Assembly: GCA_030789695.1 (NCBI GenBank)
Contig: CM061142.1
Coordinates: forward strand, 146,775,266-146,839,265
DNA length: 64,000 nt
From: Scilla litardierei
Taxonomy: Eukaryota > Streptophyta > Magnoliopsida > Asparagales > Asparagaceae
Reading direction: 5' to 3'
Numbering within the stretch: position 1 is the stretch's first letter; every line of letters starts with the position of its first letter. The translations under genes and the position numbers were made by a program. Under the pieces are notes generated by a model that saw only the letters and a list, made by a program, of their open reading frames with translations, did no database searches and was not told the DNA's origin. Shown here piece after piece: positions 35,139-46,135 of this stretch.

Positions 35139-35903
35139 GTTGGGTCAAATCCTACAGAAGTGGTAGAACTTCCTTCTAACATATTCAGGTGCAAGGATTT
35201 AAACGAGTTAATACTTCGAATTTATCCGCAGCTTGATATTGAGGGTGACGTGACTCCGACATACCTTACTGAACGAATAATTCTTTCTGCACGGAATGAT
35301 GATGTTACTTTTATAAATGCTGCCGCATTAAACATTTTTCCGGGACAGAAGATTACGTATCAAGCTGTAGACAGTTTGTCTGAAAATGATGAAACCGATC
35401 CAACCATTATAAATAGATATCCAACTGAGTACATAAACTCTTTGGATCCTCCTAGGTTGCCACAATTTACACTTGAGCTTAAGGTTAGTTGTCCTATTAT
35501 TTTATTACGAAATATTGCACCTAAAGACGGGCTCTGCCATTGCACTCGATTGATGGTTGTCAGATGTGCACTACGTGTCATTGAAGCTCAAATTTTAAAT
35601 GGGGATAAAGCCGGTTGTTTTGTGTTTATTCCAAGAATATCTTTGTCACCATCGGCTACAAAATTACCTTTTCATATGACAAGAAAGCAGTTTCCTGTCC
35701 GTGTGACATATGCTATAACGATTAATAAAGCCCAAGGAGAATCTGTAAAATTCGTTGGAGTTGATTTGCGGACCCCAGTTTTCAGTCATGGACATCTTTA
35801 TGTTGCACTTTCAAGGTGCACATCTTTTGATCGTGTATGTGTCCTTCTTCAGCCCAACATAAATAACACAGTAAACATCATTTACCCAGAAGTTCTGCTA
35901 TGA
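35139..35903 (+). CDS. RepHel last exon, C-terminal helicase domain
   Basis: After an 85-nt intron (35054-35138) the phase-0 exon starts [16 protein letters not shown] and runs 254 codons to TGA at 35901-35903. It contains the C-terminal helicase motifs: [14 protein letters not shown], then NKAQGES within [17 protein letters not shown], and [14 protein letters not shown], the usual motif V/VI region of PIF1-like Helitron helicases that closes the ATP site. It is intact, and its length and end ([10 protein letters not shown] type) fit complete family members. It is useless in this copy because the upstream exon is broken. Confidence 0.9.
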   Translation, partial: VGSNPTEVVELPSNIFRCKDLNELILRIYPQLDIEGDVTPTYLTERIILSARNDDVTFINAAALNIFPGQKITYQAVDSLSENDETDPTIINRYPTEYINSLDPPRLPQFTLELKVSCPIILLRNIAPKDGLCHCTRLMVVRCALRVIEAQILNGDKAGCFVFIPRISLSPSATKLPFHMTRKQFPVRVTYAITINKAQGESVKFVGVDLRTPVFSHGHLYVALSRCTSFDRVCVLLQPNINNTVNIIYPEVLL

Positions 35904-36028
35904 TTTCCAATGTATGATAAAAATTGTATGTAAGTTTTTTAACTTTCTTTCTTTACATTGTTTTATTTATATTATTTGTTTAAATGATCTTTTAAAAAAT
36001 TATTTATCAATTGTTGTCTAACATGCAG

Positions 36029-36828
36029 GTATATCATTATCATACGTTACCAAGCTTTAAAATATGGACACACATTACCATATATGGCAGGGTAAGAAAT
36101 TTTTTCCTTTACTACATTTCATTGCATGACTTAATAGTTTTCGTTATGCATTGTTTGATAAAATATATTGGTTTGTATTTTTATATAGATAGATGATGAT
36201 GAAGATTTGGCAAAAACTATAAGTTTCTTATCATAATTCTACATTATATTTTTAATCTACTATGTTTGCATTAACATTTCTTCTCAAAGGTTCTGTTACT
36301 TCAAAACAATCACATAAATGTCAAGCTACGAGGTTATATCGGATTTTGGTTTGATAAGGTATTCATACCGTTACAAACATTCCCATTTTGAAATTAAAAA
36401 TTAGTGACTGTTTATTATTAGTATTATTTCCAGCAAATTGCTAAAAGAACTTTACAAGCAACGGCGACAAGTCACATTGAAGACAAAGCAATCTTCTTTT
36501 CCGAGGTAATATAAAAATCTTAGATTTTGTTTTTCAAAATATCCTGTTCATTGACCATCCAAATACCTTTTTTGTTATAGAAGTGGAAGATGGCTCTTGC
36601 CGAGCTTGCTTGGTTCCAGAAAGCACGCCATCCACCACTCCAACGAAAAAAGGTAAAAAAATGTATAAATTTAAAATTTTCCATATTATCAAATATATAT
36701 TAATTTTTCTAAGAAATTTATGTTCTTAATTTATCTAGGTTATTGCTCATCCTATTAACTCTCCACTTTGGATTGAGCTTGACACGCCATCTTTTTATAA
36801 TGTGATGATGAAAAGGTTTTCTGCTTAA
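36029..36828 (+). CDS. Small multi-exon gene downstream of RepHel, unidentified
   Basis: Predicted exons: 36029-36091 (63 nt), 36290-36358 (69), 36434-36505 (72), 36581-36652 (72) and 36739-36828 (90, ending TAA). All are open, all multiples of three, all phase 0, with canonical acceptors (GCAG, AAAG, CCAG, ATAG, CTAG) and donors (GTAAG, GTATT, GTAAT, GTAAAA). Pieces: VYHYHTLPSFKIWTHITIYG, then VLLQNNHINVKLRGYIGFWF, QIAKRTLQATATSHIEDKAI, KWKMALAELAWFQKARHPPL, VIAHPINSPLWIELDTPSFY. A further possible exon at 36189 has an early stop. I do not recognise the family. It could be a Helitron-specific accessory protein (some plant Helitrons carry RPA-like genes, but I see no RPA signature) or a captured host gene. 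Confidence 0.5.
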
Positions 36829-37476
36829 ACATGATGAAGGTAATAAAAGTGAGTTGTACAAAGTAATTAGATATATCTTCATTTCTAATTTTTCTATTCT
36901 AATCTATGATTTTATTTTTTATTTTCAGGACACACGGCACTAGCTTCATATGTAAATTTTGTTAGTTTTAAATGCCTGTGGGAGAGATGGTGAGAGATGG
37001 TGTTTTTGAAGTTGGACTGCATGGTTCAATCCAAAATGTATTTTTGTGTATATTTGTTCATAGTTAAGAGTTTTTTCTTTTAGCATATAGTTTAGGTTGT
37101 GTGATATTATAAGTCGATGTAAAAAAATGTTGTCTTAAGTATTATTTTGGTTGAAAATATGATTTGGGGAAAACTCCCTTCAAAAAATCACTGAGTACTA
37201 CTATATCCATTGTAGAAGAAGGAAAATTTTATTAATATCTTTGTCTCAATGATGTTTCTTATTTATTTCTTAAGAAGGAAAGTTTTACTAATATTTGAAG
37301 TTAAATTCGGTGCGTTATCTGATGGTGAGGACATGATCATCTGCATTTAAATTCGGTACTCTCGCACTCTTCTGCTTATAGACCACTTCTATTTATTGAG
37401 TTAACTCAATTGTTACCATGTTTTTACTCCAGGACAGAGTTCTCTTGCGTTCAGCTCTTTGGTTCAACAATCTATC
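36829..37476 (+). other. 3' non-coding tail of Helitron-2
   Basis: Collinear with Helitron-1 19810-20459, very high similarity, no gene. It stops at CAACAATCTATC, where the LARD-1 LTR begins. Confidence 0.8.
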
Positions 37477-38063
37477 TGTAACGACCACTTTTCGTGGTGC
37501 GTTGTTCGTGCACGTGCTTTTAACCGTGCACGTGTTTGTTTTAGACTTTATTTGATTGTGAACACTTTTGTGTGATATGCCATTGTGAACGTCTCTGAGA
37601 GTATTAAAATGTGGCACTAATTTGGAACGAATTTTCTCGAGTCGTTTTCCCACAATTTAAAATTACTCGACGAGACGTGACGATTCTCACTCTTGACGGG
37701 AGACGTTTCTATTTTTAGTTTCGTCGTCCGACGTCGAATTTGAGATCCGTCTTCTTAGTTAGCTCACATTCGTCGCCACGATCACCACGATATTTATTTT
37801 ATAATTTTTGGAGTTTATTTGACCACTTTTATATTTTTAACAAGTTTTATATTATTTTTAATAATTTATTTTTAAATTAATTTCGGCCAAATAAAATTTA
37901 TTTGAGTTTTAAACGTTTTTAAGAATTTTTGAGCCAATTTCCAGCTCATTTGGACCAAGTCAAATCCTTGGGTGAGTTGGTGTAGTTGGAATTCAAATTT
38001 TAAATTATTTTAATATTCTAATCCTATTAGATTTAGCCCTAGACCAAGTCAACCCATCTATAC

Positions 38064-38070
38064 TATATAA
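38064..38070 (+). promoter_or_regulatory. LTR TATA box
   Basis: TATATAA in the context CATCTATACTATATAAGCAA, conserved in the 3' LTR (44530-44536). It marks the probable pol II promoter of LARD-1, with the GC-rich R/U5 leader starting downstream. Confidence 0.6.
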
Positions 38071-38136
38071 GCAACCCCTAGGAAGTCCTATTTTCGCAAG
38101 AAATTAGCCCTAGCCTCTTCCAAAACTCATTTTGGA

Positions 38137-38307
38137 CGTTGCGACGAATCGTCGCAACGTTGCGACGTTCAAGCCCCGCACGACCGATGGAAACGGCCCC
38201 GTTCCCCCGCTCAGACCGAAGCCCAACCCCGCTCCGCCCCGCTCCGCATGCTGCAGTAGCCGCCACCCCCGTTCCCCCGCTCTGACCGAGAGAGGCTCTC
38301 GGTCAGA
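38137..38307. repeat. Perfect palindromes in the LARD-1 LTR leader
   Basis: CGTTGCGACGA-A-TCGTCGCAACG (38137-38159, 11-bp arms) and TCTGACCGAGAG-AGG-CTCTCGGTCAGA (38281-38307, 12-bp arms). Both are repeated unchanged in the 3' LTR (the second at 44748-44774). They would form stable RNA hairpins. Confidence 0.8.
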
Positions 38308-40311
38308 CCGAGGCCCCAAGCTCCGCACAGCGCCCGCATCGACCCCGCTTGTCGCCCCCGCTCCGCAGCCCGCACGACCGACCCGCTGCTCCACACCGAC
38401 CGCTGTTGCAAGCGCTGCATCGTTGCAACGCTGCCCCGCCCGCATCCAAGCGCCAGACCGAGGCTCCCGACCGGTCTGACCGAAGGAAGCCCTCGCACCA
38501 AGCATCGCCCCGCAGCCGCTGCACACCCCAACGTCGCAGCCCCCGCATTTTGAGCGCACGACCGAGAAATCCCCCCGCATTGGCTGTGTACGACCGAGAG
38601 CCACTCGTCGCAACCTCGCATCCGTCGCACCACTTGCCTCCGTGGGCCCCCCAAGTTCTCCAGAGTTATTGTGGGTCCCCCAAAGGCCCATAGGAGTACT
38701 GTGGGCCCCACCTAGGTGCCTGCTCTTCGAGGATTCGTCGCGTACGACGTCGTCGCACGTCGTAGCCCGTCGTCGCACGTGCGAGCTTTGGAATCTGGAA
38801 TCGTCGCCCGATCGATTGCTCTGAAATTTCCAGCGAGGAATCTAATTGGAATCTGGACTTGGAGCGCGATCTTTTATTCCAACCCCCGGCGTCGCTACCC
38901 GACGCCGGTGTAGCTTTCGCGTCGTGTTGAGGTAACGCTTTGCACTCCTAGGACCCCCAACCCAATTGCATGCTAATCAAGACTAAAAATCAGTATTTTA
39001 AAGTATTTTAAATGTTTTAGAAATCACTAATCAAGATTAATAAAACGGATGTAGGCCGGTGGACTTGTGCACGTAGGAATCGTGACTTTGGACTCGTTGG
39101 GCGGTGGTTTCTTGACGTGATAGTTGCAGGCAAGTGAAACTTGCCAACTCTTGTGTAGGGCCATGTTTTTAGGCCACTTCCTTACTTGTAGCGTAAAAGA
39201 GACTAGTCAGTGAAATGATAGCTGGCTAGACGCCTACTTGATCTAGTTTGACAACGAAACTAGATCCGTCACCTAAATGATCTAGCTTGACAACGAAGCT
39301 AGATCCAACCTTTAAACTTGTTGTTCATGCATACTAAACTGTCACGTTTACTTTCCTTACCTGTACGCCTTACTACTTGTCATGACATGTCATCCATGCA
39401 TTGAATGTCGCATTGGTAGCACACGCTACAATACTTGTACTTGTACTCCCTTGACTGGCTAGGTGCACCCCTAGACCAGCAAGGCAAAACACTTCCTGGC
39501 TCGTGTTCCAGAAGCGAGCATTCCTGTTCGGGGGTAAGGCCCTGGCTCGATACACGTGGAGGGGTAGGGTTGAGCGACCACTCAGCGTAGAAGTGTGCCC
39601 GTACAGCCTCTTCAGCTGTAAGGCGTGAACTCTGTGCACGAGGTGCTTACTTTTCTTGACTTGTACTTGTCTTGTGAATGTCATGCCATGCTCGTACTTT
39701 ACTTCGCTTTACTTTACCTGTTGCACTCATACTTAAACTGCCATGTCATTGCATCATGCTAGAACTTTTATGTTGCTTTTACTTGTACTTTCAGTTTCAC
39801 TTGCACAAGTCTTTTTAGACTTGCTGACATGTGCCCCTTGCTCTTTTGGGTGTCACATGTTAGACCCTGAGCCAGAGACCGTTGCTGAGTACGTGATGTG
39901 TTGCTGACGCTGAGCCCGAGTCCATGTTTGTCCAGGGGGGAGTTTTGTGGACACCGGAGACCTTTCTTGGTGATTTTGCTGAGTTTCTTTTATTTTTAGT
40001 TTCTGCTGTTAGTTGTCGGTGCGTGGCACCGTTGTTTTGTATGTTGTACCTTTGTTGGCCATGTTTGGGCCTTTAGTCTCTCTTTTATTTCAGCCCGGTG
40101 GCTTTTCTGCGATGTTGAGATTTATTATTATGGATATTCTGAGATGTTCCTTTTGTCTATTTCGTTATTATTATCTTTGTTTCGTTTCGCGCTGCAAGGA
40201 CCTGCTGTTAAATTTTGATTGACGCTTATCGGACTTGCAGCTTTGTAGCTTCAAGTCTGAGCGGACCTTCTCACGCTTCGCCTCCACGTTTTTGGGAAGC
40301 GGGGCGTGACA

Positions 40312-42176
40312 GGTTTTGTTGGTGGCCCATGCAGGTCCAGTCTTGCAATTGCGAATTAACGAAACAACGATAATAACGGAATGTCCATTAAATAAATTGC
40401 AACATCCGAGTCAGAAGCCCTGAGTCAAGTTGTATTCTTAGGACCCTAGGTGATACGAAGGCTTAGTTAGACGTCTGTGCTTGCTAGTTAGAGGCCTCTG
40501 TTTGTTAGTTAGACTCCCTGCCAGCAATTGATTTAATCGTCGTAGGAGTTATCTTAGTGGTTATTGCCTAACCCTGACCATATTAGACCTCTTAAATTTC
40601 CTTTTGTCGTTCACTTGGGTTCATCGATTTCGGACCAAGCTGAACGCATTTCATTACCATCCAGCCCCTTAGAAGGTCTTAGTGTCTAGTTCCAAATCTT
40701 TAGTTGGTCGATCGTAGGAGTTTCCCGTAGATTCTCCTGATTCATAACCTAGGCGTATGAATGTTTTGATCATCCGACCAGTTTCCTTGCCTCGATTCAC
40801 GAGATCGCCCCGTGACGATCGTCGTCAATTTTCAAACATCGCCATTGCAAAACTTGAATCTTCTGAAAGTACTTTTCAATCTTCTCTTCCACTAAGTTCA
40901 ATTTTGTCCAAAATTTTAATATACCTATATTTCATCCTCCTTCATTGAGTTAAATTTTTAAAACGTTTTTCGGAATTTTTGAATACTAGCTTATGGTATT
41001 TTCCCAGCCTATATTTTTCCATACTTATGTAAATGTGTCGTTCTTTCATATATTAGTTTTACTTTTGCCCTGCTCCAATTCGATTTATAGTTTTCCCTCT
41101 TATTGTGTTATTCGAATGATACGTCGTGTTTACTTTAATATGCTTTCAAGACACATGGAATTTCAGCTTTCAGCAAGTTGGACTTTGCCCGTCGTTTTCG
41201 CTACTTCAGATTCTTGCAAAATTACTATTTTCATAGCCTCTTCGTGCTTTAGACCCTCCCTGATTTGATTTTAAAGATTTGCTATTCGATCTTGATGATT
41301 CTTATGCTAAGTTACTATTATTTTCTTTCCGCTCACCATACACGCTTTTAGAAAAAAATTTCTAAACCAAATTGAATTTCAATTATTTTTATATCCATGC
41401 CAGACTTGTTGAGCTCGTATATTAAGAACCTTGCGTAAATCCGTTTTTTTCATTTTTGGCAAACCCTGGTTCTATAAAAGCAGTTTCAAATTGATCATTT
41501 TAAAATTTTCCATAGCCTAAAGTTTTGAAGCATTTAACATGAGTTTAAATTCTTCCGTTACTTGATTTTATTCTTTGACTTTCAAAAAGTTTTGACAACA
41601 TTATATTAAATTACTAACGTATAAGATTTCTAAAACCTCGTCCTTAATATTCGTGTAAATGATTTTATTTCCTTTTACATTGATTTTATATAAACCAATA
41701 AAATATTTTCTCTTATTAGGAATATTCGACTCAAACTTATTTCAACTCGCTTTATCGATCTTCAAATATTTTATACAGATGAGGAATTCCAATTTTTTTT
41801 AAGCACAACAGTTTTTAATTTTGCGTATTTTAACTCATGCTATTTACCCTATCTTCTTTTTCCCCTCCTATATAGGCATCACCACATCTCCCTTTTCCCT
41901 CAACCTAAACATCACAATTGAGTCAATGTTTCGTCTAACCAAACTGTCTCCTTGTATTCGTCCTATCTGAACTCGTGCTTATCGATCCTTCCCTCGTCAC
42001 GCTCTCGACCTCTCTTTATTGCTTAGGCCTTAGAGTCCTTCAATGTCTGTGTCAACTCTTAGTTGTTAGTAGGCTCTTGGACCCTTGTGAGGTTGTCGTG
42101 GTGCACGTACCTAAGTGGTGTACGTGGGCTTGAATGAGTGTACCCCCCACATAGTATATTGATGTTTGCCTATTGA

Positions 42177-42253
<77 letters not shown>

Positions 42254-43942
42254 TCGGAGTTATTCGTGATATTATGAAGTTGTCGTGGGTTAGGAGTTAT
42301 AGATTTTTTTGTGTGGATAGCTATACTATACTAGGGATGCCGGTGTGTGTTAGAGTTAGCGTTGAAATATCTAAGTTGTGTATGTAGTTAGAGATACTTA
42401 TAATGGTTGAAATAAATGATTGGTAAAGCTATGTGTACGTTAGTAGTGATAATAATAAGAAGTACGTATGGTTAAGAGGGTAGGCCTATTATGTGACCTA
42501 TATGTTAGCACGTATGAGTGTGTGCTCGTATGTGGGTATGTTTTGTGTTTAGACGTAAGTAGTTATGTTTTGTTGCCTGAGTATATAGGTGATATACATA
42601 TGGAAGTAGGAGTATAATTTTGATTTGTATTGCTTGCTTTTCGGGATGTTGCATGCGTGCATACCGTGAGGTATACACGACTATTGCACATCTTAATTAT
42701 GTATGTGTGAATGTGTTAGTATACTAATTATAGGTAGTAGGCTATGGTGTGAATATATACATTATTTATGACTATACGGTGAATGTTTGTACTAGGGAGG
42801 GTATTATAAATATGTGGGTACGGGTGTCTGTATTATCATTATGGTATATAAATTGATTTAACTACGTGAGTATTGCCTGACTAAATATTAAGTGTGATTG
42901 ATTTATGGAATGTATATGGTTGTATTGGTAGATGTATATATATAGGAGTGGTATTGGTATAGGTATGAACGTCGTGTTACGTATATAGAATATTCTGATA
43001 TGTGTGCCGAGTCTCACTCAAGCTTGAGTGGGTATACTCTAAGTATATTGAATGTATGTTTGTAGTTTGAATATAGCAATGTTTGATGTATGTATAGTGA
43101 TAGGAGTGTTTGTGCCTGGTTGTGCTACGCACATGAATGTGGGTCGCTACGCCAGTATATAGTTATAGGTGTTGGTCTTGTGGTATAGCTAATTACTAAG
43201 GACTTGCTCGCATGAACCTATGTGTACTAGCTAAAACTAGGTGTGTATGTGTGCTAGTTATATAATGGTATGATTGGTGTATGTAAATGAAATGTTAGCG
43301 TGTATGGGTGTGCACCATGCACGGGTAAGTATGTGCTTAGTTATAGGTATTGATGACTATGATATATGTGGCGTGTCGTAAATACAGTTATAGGACCGTA
43401 CGTGATGTGAATATATAGTGAACTATTTGCATATATTTGAATGACTATATATCGTGAAATTATAGTAGTGGTGAATGTATATTAGATATGGTGAATTTGA
43501 TTTAATAATGGTATGGTGTGACTATATGTGCTGAGATGTTGGTATTGGATGAAAATTAGAGGGTAGTATACCCTTGATGTTTGTGCATAGGTAGCTATCT
43601 ATACGTAGAGCAATGATTATATTTGCTAGTATGAGATCATACCTATATAAGTATCTGAACTATTGTTTTGTGAGTAGCAGTTATATAAGGGATGTATGTT
43701 TATATGCCTGATTGAAATACATGTATGAAGTTGACGGACTATAATAGGTATTAATGTATAACGTACGTGAAAGTATATATATACATGTTAGTAGTGTTAA
43801 TGTTTGACTACCTAGTGCATATATAAGCACTTGTAATGACTATTCCTGGTTGAATTATTATATGACTTGATTGGGGTAGTTACTACAGCGACTAGCTATA
43901 TTAGAAAGTCCGAGGACGGACTTTATTCTAAGGTGGGGAGGA
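40312..43942 (+). other. LARD-1 internal region, non-coding
   Basis: No gag, protease, integrase or reverse transcriptase motif in any frame. It includes a (TA)n microsatellite at 42180-42252. The following 1.7 kb of GTATG/TATAGTG-rich sequence resembles the interior of LARD-2 (e.g. TATGTGCTTAGTTATAGGTA near 43330 and a matching stretch near 51405). Confidence 0.7.
42180..42252. repeat. (TA)n microsatellite
   Basis: About 73 bp of pure TA dinucleotide inside LARD-1. Confidence 0.97.
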
Positions 43943-44929
43943 TGTAACGACCACTTTTCGTGGTGCGTTGTTCGTGCACGTGCTTTTAACCGTGCACGTG
44001 TTTGTTTTAGACTTTATTTGATTGTGAACACTTTTGTGTGATATGCCGTTGTGAACGTCTCTGAGAGTATTAAAATGTGGCACTAATTTGGAACGAATTT
44101 TCTCGAGTCGTTTTCCCACAATTTAAAATTACTCGACGAGACGTGACGATTCTCACTCTTGACGGGAGACGTTTCTATTTTTAGTTTCGTCGTCCGACGT
44201 CGAATTTGAGATCCGTCTTCTTAGTTAGCTCACATTCGTCGCCACGATCACCACGATATTTATTTTATAATTTTTGGAGTTTATTTGACCACTTTTATAT
44301 TTTTAACAAGTTTTATATTATTTTTAATAATTTATTTTTAAATTAATTTCGGCCAAATAAAATTTATTTGAGTTTTAAACGTTTTTAAGAATTTTTGAGC
44401 CAATTTCCAGCTCATTTGGACCAAGTCAAATCCTTGGGTGAGTTGGTGTAGTTGGAATTCAAATTTTAAATTATTTTAATATTCTAATCCTATTAGATTT
44501 AGCCCTAGACCAAGTCAACCCATCTATACTATATAAGCAACCCCTAGGAAGTCCTATTTTCGCAAGAAATTAGCCCTAGCCTCTTCCAAAACTCATTTTG
44601 GACGTTGCGACGAATCGTCGCAACGTTGCGACGTTCAAGCCCCGCACGACCGATGGAAACGGCCCCGTTCCCCCGCTCAGACCGAAGCCCAACCCCGCTC
44701 CGCCCCGCTCCGCACGCTGCAGTAGCCGCCACCCCCCGTTCCCCCGCTCTGACCGAGAGAGGCTCTCGGTCAGACCGAGGCCCCAAGCTCCGCACAGCGC
44801 CCGCATCGACCCCGCTTGTCGCCCCCGCTCCGCAGCCCGCACGACCGACCCGCTGCTCCGCACCGACCGCTGTTGCAAGCGCTGCATCGTTGCAACGCTG
44901 CCCCGCCCGCATCCAAGCGCCAGACCGAG
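43943..44929 (+). repeat. Truncated 3' LTR of LARD-1
   Basis: Matches 37477-38462 with only a handful of differences (one added C and a few substitutions seen by eye), which implies recent insertion. It breaks off after CGCCAGACCGAG, and the remaining 1.85 kb of LTR is missing. Confidence 0.9.
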
Positions 44930-46135
44930 TGTCACGCCCCGCTTCCCAAAAACATGGAGGCGAAGCGTGAGAAGGTCCGCACGGACTTGAAGCTGCAAAG
45001 CCGCAAGTCCGATAAGCGTCAAATAAAACGAAGTAGCAGGTCCCTGTAATGTGACTCAGAACAACAATAACAATAATAGGAAAAGAGAGACAATAATATA
45101 ACATTATTCCAACTCATAGTCCAACAAAAAGTCCAACAACCAGAAATGCCACCAGGCAACAAAAGAGTCAAAAGCAAAAGGCCTAGCATGGCCAACAGAA
45201 TCTAACAAAAAGGTGCTACTCACCGACAACCACAGCTAACAAAAGAAGAGTACAGAAGATCTCTAAGATTGGTCACAGGTGTCCTCGTACTCCACGTCAC
45301 CAACGGGTTCGGACACGAACTCCACGAACTCGTCACTCTCAGCAACTGTCTCTGGCTCAGCAACTAACATGCGTCACCCAAAGAGAAGGGGCACATGTCA
45401 GCAAGTCTAAAAAGACTCGTGCAAGGAAACTATAAAAGTAAAGCAACCTAACAGTTCTAAAGTAAAGTATGACATGGATATAAAATGACAAATGACATGG
45501 CATGGCAAGTAAACAAGTAAAAGACAAGTACTGGAATTGTAATCACGTCGTGCACAGAGATTCCGCCCTTTGGCTAGAGTGGCTGTACGGGCCAACTCTT
45601 ACGCTCAAGTGACCGTTTATCCCTACCCCTCCACGTGTGTCGAGCCAGGGCATTACCCCCGAACACGGAATGCTCGCTTCTGGATCACGAGCCAGGAAGT
45701 GTTTTTAACACGGATGGCGTAGGGTTATGCCCGCATAACGGGTGCCTAGCCGGTAACACGGAAACATGGATTGTACAAGTAGTGTAGCGTGTGCTACGAT
45801 GCAAGTTTAACTAGGATGACATGTATGATGCAATGCATGGCAGTTAACAATTCAAATGCGTACAGTTAAGGAATTTAAACATGACAGATATCAATGCATA
45901 AATGATATGGCAAGGTGTCGGATCTAGCTTCGTTGTCAAGCTGGATCACAAAGTTGCGCCTAGATCGCTATCATTTCACGATCTAGTCTCTTTCACGCTA
46001 GTACGTGGAATTGGCCTAAAGACATGGCCTAAAGAAAAGTTGGCAAGTTTCACTTGCCTGTTTCCGGTGATATCGGTTGTCGTGGGTTCGTCTCGTCGAG
46101 CGTTGCGCTATGGGGCGACTGGTTCTCTGTTTTGA
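44930..46135 (-). repeat. Inverted fragment of a related gypsy-type LTR
   Basis: Starts TGTCACGCCCCGCTTCCCAA, the reverse complement of the LARD-1 LTR end, and follows the reverse complement of about 40311-39080 with many substitutions and indels. It is far more diverged from LARD-1 than the two LARD-1 LTRs are from each other, so it is not simply the missing piece flipped. It fades out near 46135 with no LTR start. Confidence 0.75.

Larger units (their letters stand above)
21212..37476 (+). mobile_element. Helitron-2, RepHel-bearing, 3' tail interrupted by LARD-1
   Basis: It starts TCTATTCTATAAAACAGGG, like Helitron-1, and runs through leader exons, filler, GH1 fragment, tandem exon array, RepHel and a small downstream gene. 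It is cut at 37476 by the LTR TGTAACGACC. Helitron-1 shows what the missing last 345 bp should look like. A family 3' end occurs at 50708, but about 13 kb away and without the expected bridging sequence, so I do not join them. Six nonsense codons make this copy non-functional as it stands. Confidence 0.8.
37477..40311 (+). repeat. 5' LTR of LARD-1 (2,835 bp)
   Basis: Begins TGTAACGACCAC, ends GGGAAGCGGGGCGTGACA (TG...CA). It has a TATA box (CTATATAAGC, 38063-38072) followed by a C-rich, CpG-rich leader (38130-38640) with palindromes at 38137-38159 and 38281-38307. Long frames in this GC-rich leader on both strands are compositional and not genes. Confidence 0.85.
37477..44929 (+). mobile_element. 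LARD-1: large non-coding LTR element
   Basis: Direct LTRs at 37477 and 43943, the second truncated, flank 3.6 kb with no gag or pol. The polypurine tract AGGTGGGGAGGA lies directly before the 3' LTR, preceded by the TCCGAGGACGGAC context common at the 3' end of plant gypsy elements. No convincing tRNA-Met primer site follows the 5' LTR. Fits the LARD class (long LTRs, non-coding interior), gypsy-type by its ends. It interrupts Helitron-2. Confidence 0.8.

Noticed and set aside
38078..38824. Overlapping 60-222-codon frames on both strands of the LARD-1 LTR (and 44544-45104)
   Set aside because: CpG- and C-rich LTR leader gives long stop-free frames in many phases; low-complexity Arg/Ala/Gly/Pro composition and no domain.
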